Position numbers and translations under genes: made by a program. Shown here piece by piece: positions 25,216 through 33,400 of a stretch of 64,000 bases of DNA (position 1 is its first letter; every line of letters begins with the position of its first letter). A model generated the notes under the pieces. It had not been told where the DNA came from. It searched no databases and saw only the letters and a list, made by a program, of their open reading frames with translations. Source of the DNA: Actinomyces sp. oral taxon 414 (GTDB lineage: Bacteria > Actinomycetota > Actinomycetes > Actinomycetales > Actinomycetaceae); NCBI RefSeq assembly GCF_001278845.1, contig NZ_CP012590.1:1860001-1924000 (forward strand). Reading direction: 5' to 3'.

Positions 25216-25950
25216 CTATTTGCCGACACCGCCGCCGCCCCCGCCGTAGACGGGACGCCCCACGCCGCCTCCCCACCCGCCGCCGCCCGAGCCGTGCGAC
25301 CCGGCGCCGGTGTTCTGGACGATGGCCATGACGAGGACCAGGATCACCAGCGCCGCCACGACCCAGACGATGCCCGAGCGCACGGATCTGTGCGGTCTCG
25401 AGCGCGCCGCCGGCGTCGCGATCACCTTGCCGAACAGACGGCGCTGCTCGGCGCGGCCGAGGCGGCGCTTGCGGTAGGACACGAGGTCGCGGTAGCCGTG
25501 GCTGTCGAAGGTGACCCGGCTCGTTCTTCCCCCGGCGTCGGTCAGCTCCACCTCGGCGTAGCCCATCTCCTCGTCCCGGGCGAGGTGGCAACTGGTGGTG
25601 CCCACCTTCTTGTGCAGCACTCCCGCGCCCAGCTCGACCACCCGGGCGGCGTAGACGTCGGTTCCGCTGGTCAGGGTCAGGATCTGGCCCGGGTGGAGCG
25701 AGCCGGGGTCGAGCTGCTCGACGAAGCGCAGCGGCTCGTAGAGGTGGACGCGCCCGTCGTAGTGGTCGAGCTCGACCCAGGTGTCGTAGTCGTCCATCCC
25801 CGACAGCTGCCACTCCTCCCAGAAGTAGTATATGCGGTCCTCGGGGTCCCACTCCTTGAACAGCAGACAGCCCATGACGCTCAGCGGCCGGCCCTCCTCG
25901 CCCCGCAGCTGCTCGCCGGGGCTCAGCCGGGCGCTTATGCCGGCGCTCAC
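25216..25950 (-). CDS. DUF4178 protein with C-terminal membrane anchor
   Basis: A 244-residue protein. The N-terminal part (1-155) is a beta-rich DUF4178-like domain with YYFWEEWQLSGMDDYDTWVE and DHYDGRVHLYEP. A basic linker leads to one membrane helix (about 192-212). The tail is Gly-rich (GGGGWGGGVGRP) and would lie outside the cytoplasm. It overlaps the speD stop by 4 bp, so translation is coupled. Function is unknown; the neighbours point to polyamine-linked membrane processes. Confidence 0.8.
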   Translation of the reverse strand: MSAGISARLSPGEQLRGEEGRPLSVMGCLLFKEWDPEDRIYYFWEEWQLSGMDDYDTWVELDHYDGRVHLYEPLRFVEQLDPGSLHPGQILTLTSGTDVYAARVVELGAGVLHKKVGTTSCHLARDEEMGYAEVELTDAGGRTSRVTFDSHGYRDLVSYRKRRLGRAEQRRLFGKVIATPAARSRPHRSVRSGIVWVVAALVILVLVMAIVQNTGAGSHGSGGGGWGGGVGRPVYGGGGGGVGK

Positions 25951-26294
25951 ACGACCACCGTCCCGCTGACGACCGTCCCGGCGCCCAGGTCCCCCTTGAG
26001 CAGGCGGGAGACGGACACGATCGTGTCCGCGGGCAGGTCCCGGCAGCTGGTCAGCGTGACGTGGGCGGTGCGCTCCTCGGGCCAGGTGTGGATGGCGATG
26101 TGCGACTCGGCCAGGACGAGGACGGCGCTAATGCCCTGGGGTTGGAAGCGGTGGTGAACGGAGGCCACCGGCGTGAGCGCCGCGGCGTCGGCGACCCGGC
26201 GCAGGGCCCGCTCAATGGCCTCCAGATCGTCCAAGGTGTCGCGCTGAGCCCCGCTGAGCCTGAAGCCCACGGAGCAGATACTCGCCGGTTGCAC
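25947..26294 (-). CDS. speD: S-adenosylmethionine decarboxylase proenzyme
   Basis: Pyruvoyl-dependent SAM decarboxylase of the small bacterial type (115 residues), supplying decarboxylated SAM for spermidine synthesis. The self-cleavage site is LAESHIAIHTWPE: Ser64 becomes the pyruvoyl group, with His69 and Cys84 in the same spacing as Ser63/His68/Cys83 of the Thermotoga enzyme. The start is a GTG at 26294. It is the first gene of the operon with DUF4178, DUF350 and the spermidine synthase-like protein. Confidence 0.9.
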   Translation of the reverse strand: MQPASICSVGFRLSGAQRDTLDDLEAIERALRRVADAAALTPVASVHHRFQPQGISAVLVLAESHIAIHTWPEERTAHVTLTSCRDLPADTIVSVSRLLKGDLGAGTVVSGTVVV

Positions 26295-26397
26295 AGCGGA
26301 ACCCTAGCAAAGACCGCCGACGGCGCCCAAACGCCCGCCGTGCGCCGACGCGCCGCCCGGGCCGGGCGACGCCGGAGGCGGCCGGGCCGGCGTGTGC

Positions 26398-26781
26398 TCA
26401 GACGTTGAAGCCCAGCGCCCGCAGCTGCTCGCGGCCCTCGGGGGTGATCTTGTCCGGCCCCCACGGGGGCAGCCACACCCACTGGATGCGGACCCGGTCG
26501 GCGATGAGGGCCAGGGCCTGCTGGGCCTGCTCCTCGATGAGGTCGGTCAGCGGGCAGGCGGCCGTCGTCAGCGTCATGTCCAGCACAATCGTGCCGTCGG
26601 GCTCGATGGCCACGCCGTAGAGCAGGCCCAGGTCGACGACGTTAATGCCCAGCTCGGGGTCGATGACGTCGCGCAGGGCCTCCTCGACGGCGGCCACGTC
26701 GAGGTCGGCGGCCGGGGCGGGCTCGTGCTGAGCGGCCATGGGGTTGGCCGCGGCGGGCGGCGGAGCGGTGTTCTCACTCAT
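26398..26781 (-). CDS. SufT-like iron-sulfur assembly protein (MIP18/DUF59)
   Basis: A 127-residue protein with a MIP18/DUF59 domain from about residue 27: EEALRDVIDPELGINVVDLGLLYGV, then LDMTLTTAACPLTDLIEEQ, which has the conserved Cys, and WVWLPPWGPDKITPEGREQL. Such proteins (SufT) help mature iron-sulfur proteins. The first 26 residues are a disordered Pro/Ala-rich extension. The ATG at 26781 follows GAGGAG and overlaps the end of sufU by 8 bp, so it is the last gene of the suf operon. Confidence 0.9.
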   Translation of the reverse strand: MSENTAPPPAAANPMAAQHEPAPAADLDVAAVEEALRDVIDPELGINVVDLGLLYGVAIEPDGTIVLDMTLTTAACPLTDLIEEQAQQALALIADRVRIQWVWLPPWGPDKITPEGREQLRALGFNV

Positions 26782-27340
26782 GGGATCTCCTCGGGTCGGT
26801 CTGGGACGGGCGGTCGGCGCCGCCGTCGGCGGGCGGGACGGGCCGGGACGACGGACGGGGGCCGCCGTCGGCGGGCAGAGCGCCGTCGGCGGACGGGACG
26901 ACGCCGGACTTGGCCAGGGCGTCCTTGAGGGCCATCCAACCCAGCAGGGCGCACTTGACGCGGTTGGGGTATTTCGAAACGCCCTCGAAGGCGGCCCCGT
27001 CCTCCAGCTCGTCAAGGATCGACTCGTCCACGCCCCGCCCCCGCGAGTGCATGAGCGCGTCGAAGTCTCTCTCCAGGCGGGCGACCGCGGACAGGTCGAC
27101 GCCGGTGACGAGGTCGTGCATGACGGAGATGGAGGCCTGCGAGATGGAGCAGCCCTCCCCCTCCCAGCCGATGGCCGCGATGCGTCCGTCGACGACGCGC
27201 ACCCCCAGGGTCACCTCGTCCCCGCAGGTCGGGTTGACCTGGTGGCTGGTGGCGTCGGGGTCCTTGAGCGCCCCCGCCCCGTGGCGCTCGCGAGAGTGGT
27301 CGAGGATGACCTGCTGATAGAGCTGGTCGAGTTCGTTCAT
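26774..27340 (-). CDS. sufU: SufU sulfur-transfer protein
   Basis: IscU-like zinc protein that accepts sulfur from SufS. The conserved Cys ligands are seen in NPTCGDEV, GEGCSISQAS and RVKCALLGW, with the catalytic Asp after the first Cys. The core ends near residue 150; a Pro/Ala/Asp-rich tail of about 38 residues follows, which is longer than usual and probably disordered. The ATG at 27340 is 2 nt after the sufS stop; a GTG at 27346 overlapping it is possible. Confidence 0.92.
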   Translation of the reverse strand: MNELDQLYQQVILDHSRERHGAGALKDPDATSHQVNPTCGDEVTLGVRVVDGRIAAIGWEGEGCSISQASISVMHDLVTGVDLSAVARLERDFDALMHSRGRGVDESILDELEDGAAFEGVSKYPNRVKCALLGWMALKDALAKSGVVPSADGALPADGGPRPSSRPVPPADGGADRPSQTDPRRSHE

Positions 27341-27342
27341 GC

Positions 27343-28680
27343 TCACCCCAGGAAGTAGGAGCGGACGGAGGCGACGGCCTCCAGGAGGCGATCGACCTCC
27401 TCCGGCGTGGTCGTGGGTCCGAGGGAGACCCGGGAGGAGGCGTGGACGCCGAAGTGGGCGTGCAGCGGCTGGGCGCAGTGGTGCCCGGTGCGCACGGCGA
27501 CGCCGGCGGCGTCCAGGACCTGGCCGACGTCGTGGGGGTGGACGCCCTCGAGGGTGAAGGCGACCACGCCCAGGCGCTCGTCGGTGCCGGTCGGGCCGAG
27601 CAGGCGCAGGCCGTCGATCCCGGCCAGGCCCTCCAGGATCCGCCCGGTCAGCGCCGCCTCCCCCGCGTGGAGGCGGTCCATGCCCAGGCCCGCCAGGTAC
27701 TCCAGGGCCGTGCGCCAGCCGGCGGCCTGGGCCAGGGGCTGGCTGCCGGCCTCGAAGCGGGCCGGGCCACTCATGTAGGTCGAGGACTCCATGCGCACGA
27801 CCTCGATCATGGAGCCGCCGGTGAGCACCGGGGGCATGGCCGCCAGCAGCTCCTCGTCGGCCACCAGCGCGCCAATACCGGTGGGGCCCAGCATCTTGTG
27901 GCCGGACAGGACCATGGCGTCGACGCCCGCGGCGCTCAGGGCCGCGAAATCCAGGGGCAGGTGGGCGGCGGACTGGCAGGTGTCGAGCACGACCAGGGCG
28001 CCGGCGGCCCGGGCGGCGGGCAGGATCTCGTCCAGGGGGGTGATGGCCCCGGTGACGTTGGAGGCGTGGGTCAGGGCCACCACGCGGGTGCGCCCGGTGA
28101 TGACGTCGGCCGTGGCCGGGTCGATGCGCCCCTCCCCGGTCAGGTCCAGCCAGCGCAGCTCGGCGCCGGTGCGCGCGGCCAGCTCCTGCCAGGGCACGAG
28201 GTTGGCGTGGTGCTCGGCGCGGGTGACCACGATCCGGTCGCCCGGGGAGACGACGAGCCGGCGGGCGGGGTCCGCGTCGTCGGCGGGCGCTCCGCCGCGC
28301 CCGGCGGGGCGCCCCAGGGAGGCGTGGCCAATGGCCAGCGCCACGAGGTTAATGGCCTCGGTGGCGTTCTTGGTGAACACGACCTGCTCGGCGTCGGCGC
28401 CCACGAAGGCGCCCACGGCCCGGCGGGCCTCATCCCAGGCGGTGGTGGCCTCGTCGGCGATCTGATAGGTGGAGCGCCCGGCCGCGCCGTTGCTACAGCG
28501 CAGGAACTCGGCCTCGCGGGCGATGACCGCGGCGGGCTTCTGGCTGGTGGCGCCCCAGTCGAGGTAGGCCAGGGGTCGGCCGTTGCGCGCGGGCCGCTCC
28601 AGGTAGGGGAAGTCGGCGCGCACCGCGGCGACCTCGGCCGCGCTGAGCGGCCGGGCCGCGGGGTCGGGCTGGTGGGTCAT
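27343..28680 (-). CDS. sufS: Cysteine desulfurase SufS
   Basis: PLP-dependent cysteine desulfurase of 445 residues that provides sulfur for cluster assembly. PLP-site features are TRAEHHANLVPW, LDTCQSAAHLPLDF and the Schiff-base Lys in SGHKMLGPTGIG. The catalytic Cys lies in RTGHHCAQPLH, which is the SufS (class II) form. The ATG at 28680 has AGGAGG upstream. A Gly/Asp/Arg-rich insertion near residues 125-142 is unusual but lies outside the active site. Confidence 0.95.
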   Translation of the reverse strand: MTHQPDPAARPLSAAEVAAVRADFPYLERPARNGRPLAYLDWGATSQKPAAVIAREAEFLRCSNGAAGRSTYQIADEATTAWDEARRAVGAFVGADAEQVVFTKNATEAINLVALAIGHASLGRPAGRGGAPADDADPARRLVVSPGDRIVVTRAEHHANLVPWQELAARTGAELRWLDLTGEGRIDPATADVITGRTRVVALTHASNVTGAITPLDEILPAARAAGALVVLDTCQSAAHLPLDFAALSAAGVDAMVLSGHKMLGPTGIGALVADEELLAAMPPVLTGGSMIEVVRMESSTYMSGPARFEAGSQPLAQAAGWRTALEYLAGLGMDRLHAGEAALTGRILEGLAGIDGLRLLGPTGTDERLGVVAFTLEGVHPHDVGQVLDAAGVAVRTGHHCAQPLHAHFGVHASSRVSLGPTTTPEEVDRLLEAVASVRSYFLG

Positions 28681-28748
28681 GGCGGGCGCCTCCTGGACGT
28701 GGTGGACGGGCGGTGGGCCGGCGGGCCGGGGCCGACGGCGGGCGGGCC

Positions 28749-29498
28749 TCAGGACAGGAACCGGTCGTAGCCCTCCAGCTCGAGGCGCTCGGCCAGGTCG
28801 GGGCCGCCCTCCTCGGCGACGCGCCCGTCGACGAAGACGTGGACGAAGTCGGGCTTGATGTAGCGCAGGATGCGCGTGTAGTGGGTGATGAGCAGGAAGC
28901 CGGCCTCGGAGGAGTCGTGGAGGCGGTTGACGCCCTCGGAGACGATGCGCAGGGCGTCGATGTCCAACCCGGAGTCGGTCTCGTCGAGCACGGCGAAGCG
29001 GGGGCGCAGCAGCTCCATCTGGAGGATCTCGAAGCGCTTCTTCTCCCCACCGGAGAAGCCGGCGTTGACGTCGCGCTGGGCGAAGGAGGGGTCCATGCGC
29101 AGGTTCTTCATGGCCTCGTTGACCTGGCCCACCCACTGGCGCACCTTGGGGGCGTGGCCGTCGATGGCGGTCTTGGCGGTGCGCAGGAAGTTGGCGACGG
29201 TCACGCCGGGGACCTCGACGGGATACTGCATGGCCAGGAACAGGCCCGCACGGGCGCGCTCGTCCACGCTCATCTCCAGCAGGTCGACGCCGTCAAGGAG
29301 GACCTGGCCGTCGGTGACCTCGTAGTCGGGGTGGCCGGCGATAGAGTAGGCCAGGGTCGACTTGCCCGAGCCGTTGGGGCCCATAATGGCGTGGACCTCA
29401 CCGGAGTCGACGGCGAGGTCGACGCCCTTGAGAATGGGCTTGGGGCCGTCGTTGGTGGCGACCTGGACGTGGAGGTTCTTGATCTGGAGGGTGGTCAT
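28749..29498 (-). CDS. sufC: Fe-S cluster assembly ATPase SufC
   Basis: ABC-type ATPase of 249 residues that powers the SufBC2D scaffold. Walker A is GPNGSGKST, the signature is FSGGEKKR, Walker B is FAVLDETDSGLD, and the H-loop follows in LLITHYTRIL. It lies between sufD and sufS in the same operon. Confidence 0.96.
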   Translation of the reverse strand: MTTLQIKNLHVQVATNDGPKPILKGVDLAVDSGEVHAIMGPNGSGKSTLAYSIAGHPDYEVTDGQVLLDGVDLLEMSVDERARAGLFLAMQYPVEVPGVTVANFLRTAKTAIDGHAPKVRQWVGQVNEAMKNLRMDPSFAQRDVNAGFSGGEKKRFEILQMELLRPRFAVLDETDSGLDIDALRIVSEGVNRLHDSSEAGFLLITHYTRILRYIKPDFVHVFVDGRVAEEGGPDLAERLELEGYDRFLS

Positions 29499-29552
29499 GG
29501 ATGCTCTTCTCTGGAGGGTCTTCGTGGACGTGTACGGGGGCCGCCGGCCGGC

Positions 29553-30803
29553 TCAGGGCCGCTCGGCCGCCTCAGCGCGGGCGGAGACGAGGCCGGTGAG
29601 CTCCAGCTCCTTCTCGATGGCGGCCATGAGCCGCTCCTGGACCTCGGGGACCCCGATCTCAGCGACGATCTCGTTGAAGAAGCCCAGGACCACCAGGCGC
29701 CGGGCCTCGATCTCGGTAATGCCGCGGGCGCGCAGGTAGAACAGCTGCTCGTCGTCGAAGCGCCCGGTGGCGCTGGCGTGCCCGGCGCCCTCGATATTGC
29801 CGTTCTCAATCTCGAGGTTGGGCACGGAGTCGGCCTTGGCCCCCTCGGTGAGGACCAGGTTGCGGTTGAGCTCGTAGGTGTCGGTGCCGCGAGCGGCGTG
29901 GCCGATGAGGCAGTCGCCCACCCACACGGCGTGGGCGTCGCGGCCCTGGAGGGCCCCCTTGTAGGCCACGCGCGAGTAGCAGTGCGGTTCGGTGTGGGCG
30001 ACGTAGGGGCGGTGCTCCTGGTGCTGGCCGGCGTCGGTGAAGTAGACGCCGAAGGCCTCGATGCGCCCGCCCTCGCCGGAGAAGCCCAGGTCGGAGCAGA
30101 TGCGCACGTCCCCGCCGAGGCTGACCACGACGTGCTTGAGGGAGCCGCGCCCCTCGACCCGCGCCCGGTGGTTGGAGGCGTGGACGGCGTCGTCCTCCCA
30201 GCCCTGGACGGTGACCACGGTCAGCTCGGCGCCGTCGGCGACGACGATCTCGACCGTCTGGGTCAGGGCCGCGACCCCGGTGTGGTCCACAATGACGGTG
30301 CCCGCCGAGCCGGGCTCGGCCACCACGAGGAGGTGGCCGGCCGCGGGGGAGGCGAAGCCGACGGGCCCGGGGGCGTCGTGGCCGACGACGTCCACCCGCA
30401 CCGCGCGCTCCAGGCGGGCCCCGGCCCGCAGGGTCAGGGCGGTGGCCGCCTCGAAGGCGTTCCAGGCGACGACGCCGGTGCGGTCGATGGGCGCGCCGAC
30501 GACGCCCAGCCGGGGGCTGGTCCGCTCCAGGGTCTCGACGGCGACGCCCTCGGGCGCGTCGACCGCGACGTCCACGGCCCCGGCGGCGGTCCCGGCGCGC
30601 ACGGCGTCGAGGTCGAACAGGGGCCTGAAGCGCCGCATGGGGGTGAAGCGCCACTCCTCCTCGCGCCCGCCCGGGACGGGGATGTCCGCGGGGTCGAAGG
30701 AGGTGGGGCGGTCCGCCCGGGAGGAGACGTAGGCGCGGCGGGCCCCGTGGGAGTGGGCGCCCTCGAGCGTGGCGCTCGAATGGTCGGTGGAGAGGTCAGG
30801 CAT
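29553..30803 (-). CDS. sufD: Fe-S cluster assembly protein SufD
   Basis: Scaffold subunit of 416 residues with the SufD layout: an N-terminal helical part including REEEWRFTPMRR, then a long beta-helix. The C-terminal block contains VPNLEIENGNIEGAGHASATGRFDDEQLFYL split by the typical His, followed by EIEARRLVVLGFFNEIV. The ATG at 30803 has GAGGAG upstream. Confidence 0.94.
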   Translation of the reverse strand: MPDLSTDHSSATLEGAHSHGARRAYVSSRADRPTSFDPADIPVPGGREEEWRFTPMRRFRPLFDLDAVRAGTAAGAVDVAVDAPEGVAVETLERTSPRLGVVGAPIDRTGVVAWNAFEAATALTLRAGARLERAVRVDVVGHDAPGPVGFASPAAGHLLVVAEPGSAGTVIVDHTGVAALTQTVEIVVADGAELTVVTVQGWEDDAVHASNHRARVEGRGSLKHVVVSLGGDVRICSDLGFSGEGGRIEAFGVYFTDAGQHQEHRPYVAHTEPHCYSRVAYKGALQGRDAHAVWVGDCLIGHAARGTDTYELNRNLVLTEGAKADSVPNLEIENGNIEGAGHASATGRFDDEQLFYLRARGITEIEARRLVVLGFFNEIVAEIGVPEVQERLMAAIEKELELTGLVSARAEAAERP

Positions 30804-30911
30804 GTGGTGTGCTCCTCGGCCGGCTTCCGGCCGGTGGTGTCGGGTGTGGGTCGTGTGGCCGGGTCCGGCGGCGGGCCGGTCCGGTGCGGCGGATGGGCCG
30901 GTGCGGCGGGC

Positions 30912-32351
30912 TCAGCCGACCGAGTTCTCCATCTGCAGTTCGATGAGCCGGTTGAGCTCCAGGGCGTACTCCATGGGCAGCTCGCGGGCGATGGGTTCGA
31001 CGAATCCGCGCACGATGGTGGCCATGGCCTCGGTCTCGGTCAGGCCCCGCTGCATGAGGTAGAAGAGCTGGTCGGCGCTCACCTTGGACACGGTGGCCTC
31101 GTGGCCCATCTCGACGTCGTCGGTGCGCACATCCACATAGGGGTAGGTGTCCGAGCGCGAGATCTCGTCGACCAGCAGGGCGTCGCACAGGACGTTGGAC
31201 TTGGAGTGGCGGGCGTTCTTCATAATCTGCACCAGCCCGCGGTAGCCCGAGCGCCCCCCGCCCCGGGAGATCGACTTGGAGACGATGTGGCTGGAGGTGT
31301 GGGGCGCCATGTGGATCATCTTGGCGCCGGTGTCCTGGTGCTGGCCCTCGCCGGCGAAAGCGATGGACAGGGCCTCGCCGCGGGCGTGCGGCCCCATGAG
31401 GAAGACCGCCGGGTACTTCATGTTCCGCTTGGAGCCGATATTGCCGTCGACCCACTCCATGGTGGCGCCCTCGGCGCAGGTGGCCCGCTGGGTCACCAGG
31501 TTGTAGACGTTGTTGGACCAGTTCTGGATGGTGGTGTAGCGCACGCGGGCGTTCTTCTTGACGATGATCTCCACAATGGCCGCGTGCAGGGAGTCGCTGG
31601 AGTAGATGGGGGCGGTGCAGCCCTCGACATAGTGCACGTAGGAGCCCTCGTCGGCGATAATGAGCGTGCGCTCGAACTGGCCCATGCTCTCGGTGTTGAT
31701 GCGGAAGTAGGCCTGGAGGGGGATGTCGACGTGGACGCCGGGGGGCACGTAGATGAAGGAGCCGCCGGACCACACGGCCGTGTTGAGGGCGGCGAACTTG
31801 TTGTCTCCGGCGGGGATGACGGAGCCGAAGTACTCGCGCATGAGCTCGGGCTGCTCCCTCAGGGCGGTGTCGGTGTCCAGGAAGATGACGCCCTGCTCGG
31901 TGAGGTCCTCGCGGATCTGCTCGTAGACGACCTCGGACTCGTACTGGGCGGCGACCCCGGACACGAGGCGCTCGCGCTCGGCCTCGGGGATGCCGATGCG
32001 GTCGTAGGTGTTCTTAATGTCCTCGGGCAGGTCGTCCCAGGACGTGGCGGGCCGGTCCGTGGAGCGCACGAAGTACTTGACCGCGTCCAGGTCCAGGGTC
32101 GACAGGTCGATGCCCCAGGTGGGCATGGGTTTGCGCATGAAGATCTCGTAGGCCTTCAGGCGCTTGGCGAGCATCCACTCCGGTTCGCCCTTGAGCGCCG
32201 AGATCTCCCGCACGACGCTCTCGTCGAGGCCGCGCCTGGCGTTGGCGCCGGCCTCGTCGGAGTCGTGCCAGCCGAAGTCGTAGGTCGTCGAGATCGAGTC
32301 GATGATCTCGTCGTCGCTGACGCGGGGCGCATCGGTGGTGGGTGGTGTCAT
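30912..32351 (-). CDS. sufB: Fe-S cluster assembly protein SufB
   Basis: Main scaffold subunit, 479 residues, on which clusters are built. Typical motifs are [12 protein letters not shown], the basic [52 protein letters not shown], and the C-terminal cluster-binding [20 protein letters not shown]. The ATG at 32351 has GGAAGGA upstream and overlaps the sufR stop by 4 bp. Confidence 0.96.
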   Translation of the reverse strand: MTPPTTDAPRVSDDEIIDSISTTYDFGWHDSDEAGANARRGLDESVVREISALKGEPEWMLAKRLKAYEIFMRKPMPTWGIDLSTLDLDAVKYFVRSTDRPATSWDDLPEDIKNTYDRIGIPEAERERLVSGVAAQYESEVVYEQIREDLTEQGVIFLDTDTALREQPELMREYFGSVIPAGDNKFAALNTAVWSGGSFIYVPPGVHVDIPLQAYFRINTESMGQFERTLIIADEGSYVHYVEGCTAPIYSSDSLHAAIVEIIVKKNARVRYTTIQNWSNNVYNLVTQRATCAEGATMEWVDGNIGSKRNMKYPAVFLMGPHARGEALSIAFAGEGQHQDTGAKMIHMAPHTSSHIVSKSISRGGGRSGYRGLVQIMKNARHSKSNVLCDALLVDEISRSDTYPYVDVRTDDVEMGHEATVSKVSADQLFYLMQRGLTETEAMATIVRGFVEPIARELPMEYALELNRLIELQMENSVG

Positions 32352-33085
32352 CGGGTTCCTTCCGTTCGTCGGGCCCGGGCCCGGCGGGAGTGGGCCGCCG
32401 CTGCCCGCACGGCGCGCTTGCGCAGGGCGGGCATGGCGATGGGCACGTGAGTGGTGCACACGTGGTCGCCGCCGGCGAGGGTGGCCAGGCGCTGCACGGG
32501 CACGCCGATGAGGCGGGCGAAGGCCTGCGTCTCGGCGTCGCACAACTCGGTGAACTGGCCGGCGACGTCGCGCACGGGGCAGTGCCCCTGGCACAGCTGG
32601 ACAGCGAAGGTGCCGTCGCCGACGTCGCGCACGGTGGCGGCGTAGCCGTCGAGGGTCAGGGCGTCGGCCAGGGCGCGGGCCCGGTCTGAGGGGTCCTTGC
32701 CGGCGGCCTCGACGACGGGCATGTAGCGCCGCTCCAGGTCGCGTCCGCGCACGGCGGCGAAGGAGCCGATGGCCTTGTCCCCGGCGACCTGCTGGAGGTA
32801 GCCCAGGGCCCGCTTGGCGATATCGGAGTAGCCCTCGGCGAAGGTGGTGCGGGCCTCGGGCGTGGCCACGTAGTGCCGGGCGGGCCGGCCCCGCCCCCGC
32901 TTGCCGGTGCCGGCCGGTGTGTGCACGACGATCTCGCCGGAGCCCTCCAGGGCGGTGATGTGCCGACGCACGGCGGCGGGCGTCAGCGAGAGTATCTTGG
33001 CGAGCTGGGCCGCGGAGACGGGCCCCTTCTCGGCGATGAGGTCGAGGACGCGTGCACGGGTCGAGTCGTCGTCTGGTTGGATCAT
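32348..33085 (-). CDS. sufR: Iron-sulfur-sensing repressor SufR
   Basis: A 245-residue regulator with a winged helix-turn-helix ([20 protein letters not shown], residues about 10-60). The C-terminal sensor has Cys residues placed for a cluster: CQGHC, CDAETQ and [12 protein letters not shown], matching the SufR pattern. In other actinobacteria SufR represses the suf operon when it holds a cluster. The frame is open to 33253, but the ATG at 33085 is chosen for its upstream GAGAGGGG and because the helix-turn-helix starts soon after. It is first in the operon, so it probably autoregulates. Confidence 0.9.
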   Translation of the reverse strand: MIQPDDDSTRARVLDLIAEKGPVSAAQLAKILSLTPAAVRRHITALEGSGEIVVHTPAGTGKRGRGRPARHYVATPEARTTFAEGYSDIAKRALGYLQQVAGDKAIGSFAAVRGRDLERRYMPVVEAAGKDPSDRARALADALTLDGYAATVRDVGDGTFAVQLCQGHCPVRDVAGQFTELCDAETQAFARLIGVPVQRLATLAGGDHVCTTHVPIAMPALRKRAVRAAAAHSRRARARRTEGTR

Positions 33086-33400
33086 GACTGCCCCTCTCCT
33101 GAGTCCCGATGCGCCGGGCGCCGCCGGCGCGCACGTCATGGGACGATTGGGCCGGTCCGGGCCCGTCCCTCGACCGATTTTAACTAAGATCATTGTTCCG
33201 ATATTCAACACTGGCAAGTTCAAGACGGACTGTCGGAACGTGGGATCCGGCACGCCTCGCAGTCACAGGCAGTACCTATGGGATCCAGGCGACATCGGCG
33301 GTGATGGTTATCGGGTGTGCGCCGCCGGCCGGCGCCCCGGGCGCACCTTCGGGTCCGAGCGCACCTTCGGGTCCGGGTGGGCTCAGGTCCGGACTCGCCC
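33086..33400. other. Intergenic region between the fructan and suf operons
   Basis: No gene is seen. The half near 33180-33245 is unusually AT-rich for this genome and holds the suspected suf promoter and operator. The other half (about 33320-33400) contains degenerate direct repeats of a Pro/Gly-codon-like kind (two close copies of GCACCTTCGGGTCCG and two of CTCAGGTCCGG). Confidence 0.6.
33189..33239 (-). promoter_or_regulatory. Candidate suf promoter and SufR operator
   Basis: On the minus strand TTGCCA (33212-33217), a 17-bp spacer and AATGAT (33189-33194) form a plausible promoter about 100 bp before sufR. A perfect 7-bp dyad, GTTCCGA (33195-33201) with TCGGAAC (33233-33239), brackets the -35 box, and TTCAA repeats lie inside it. 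A SufR-binding role is inferred from position only. Confidence 0.4.

Noticed and set aside
28713..32450. 1245-codon plus-strand open frame opposite the suf genes
   Set aside because: It is antisense to sufC, sufD and sufB, which have unmistakable motifs; the frame is a codon-bias shadow.
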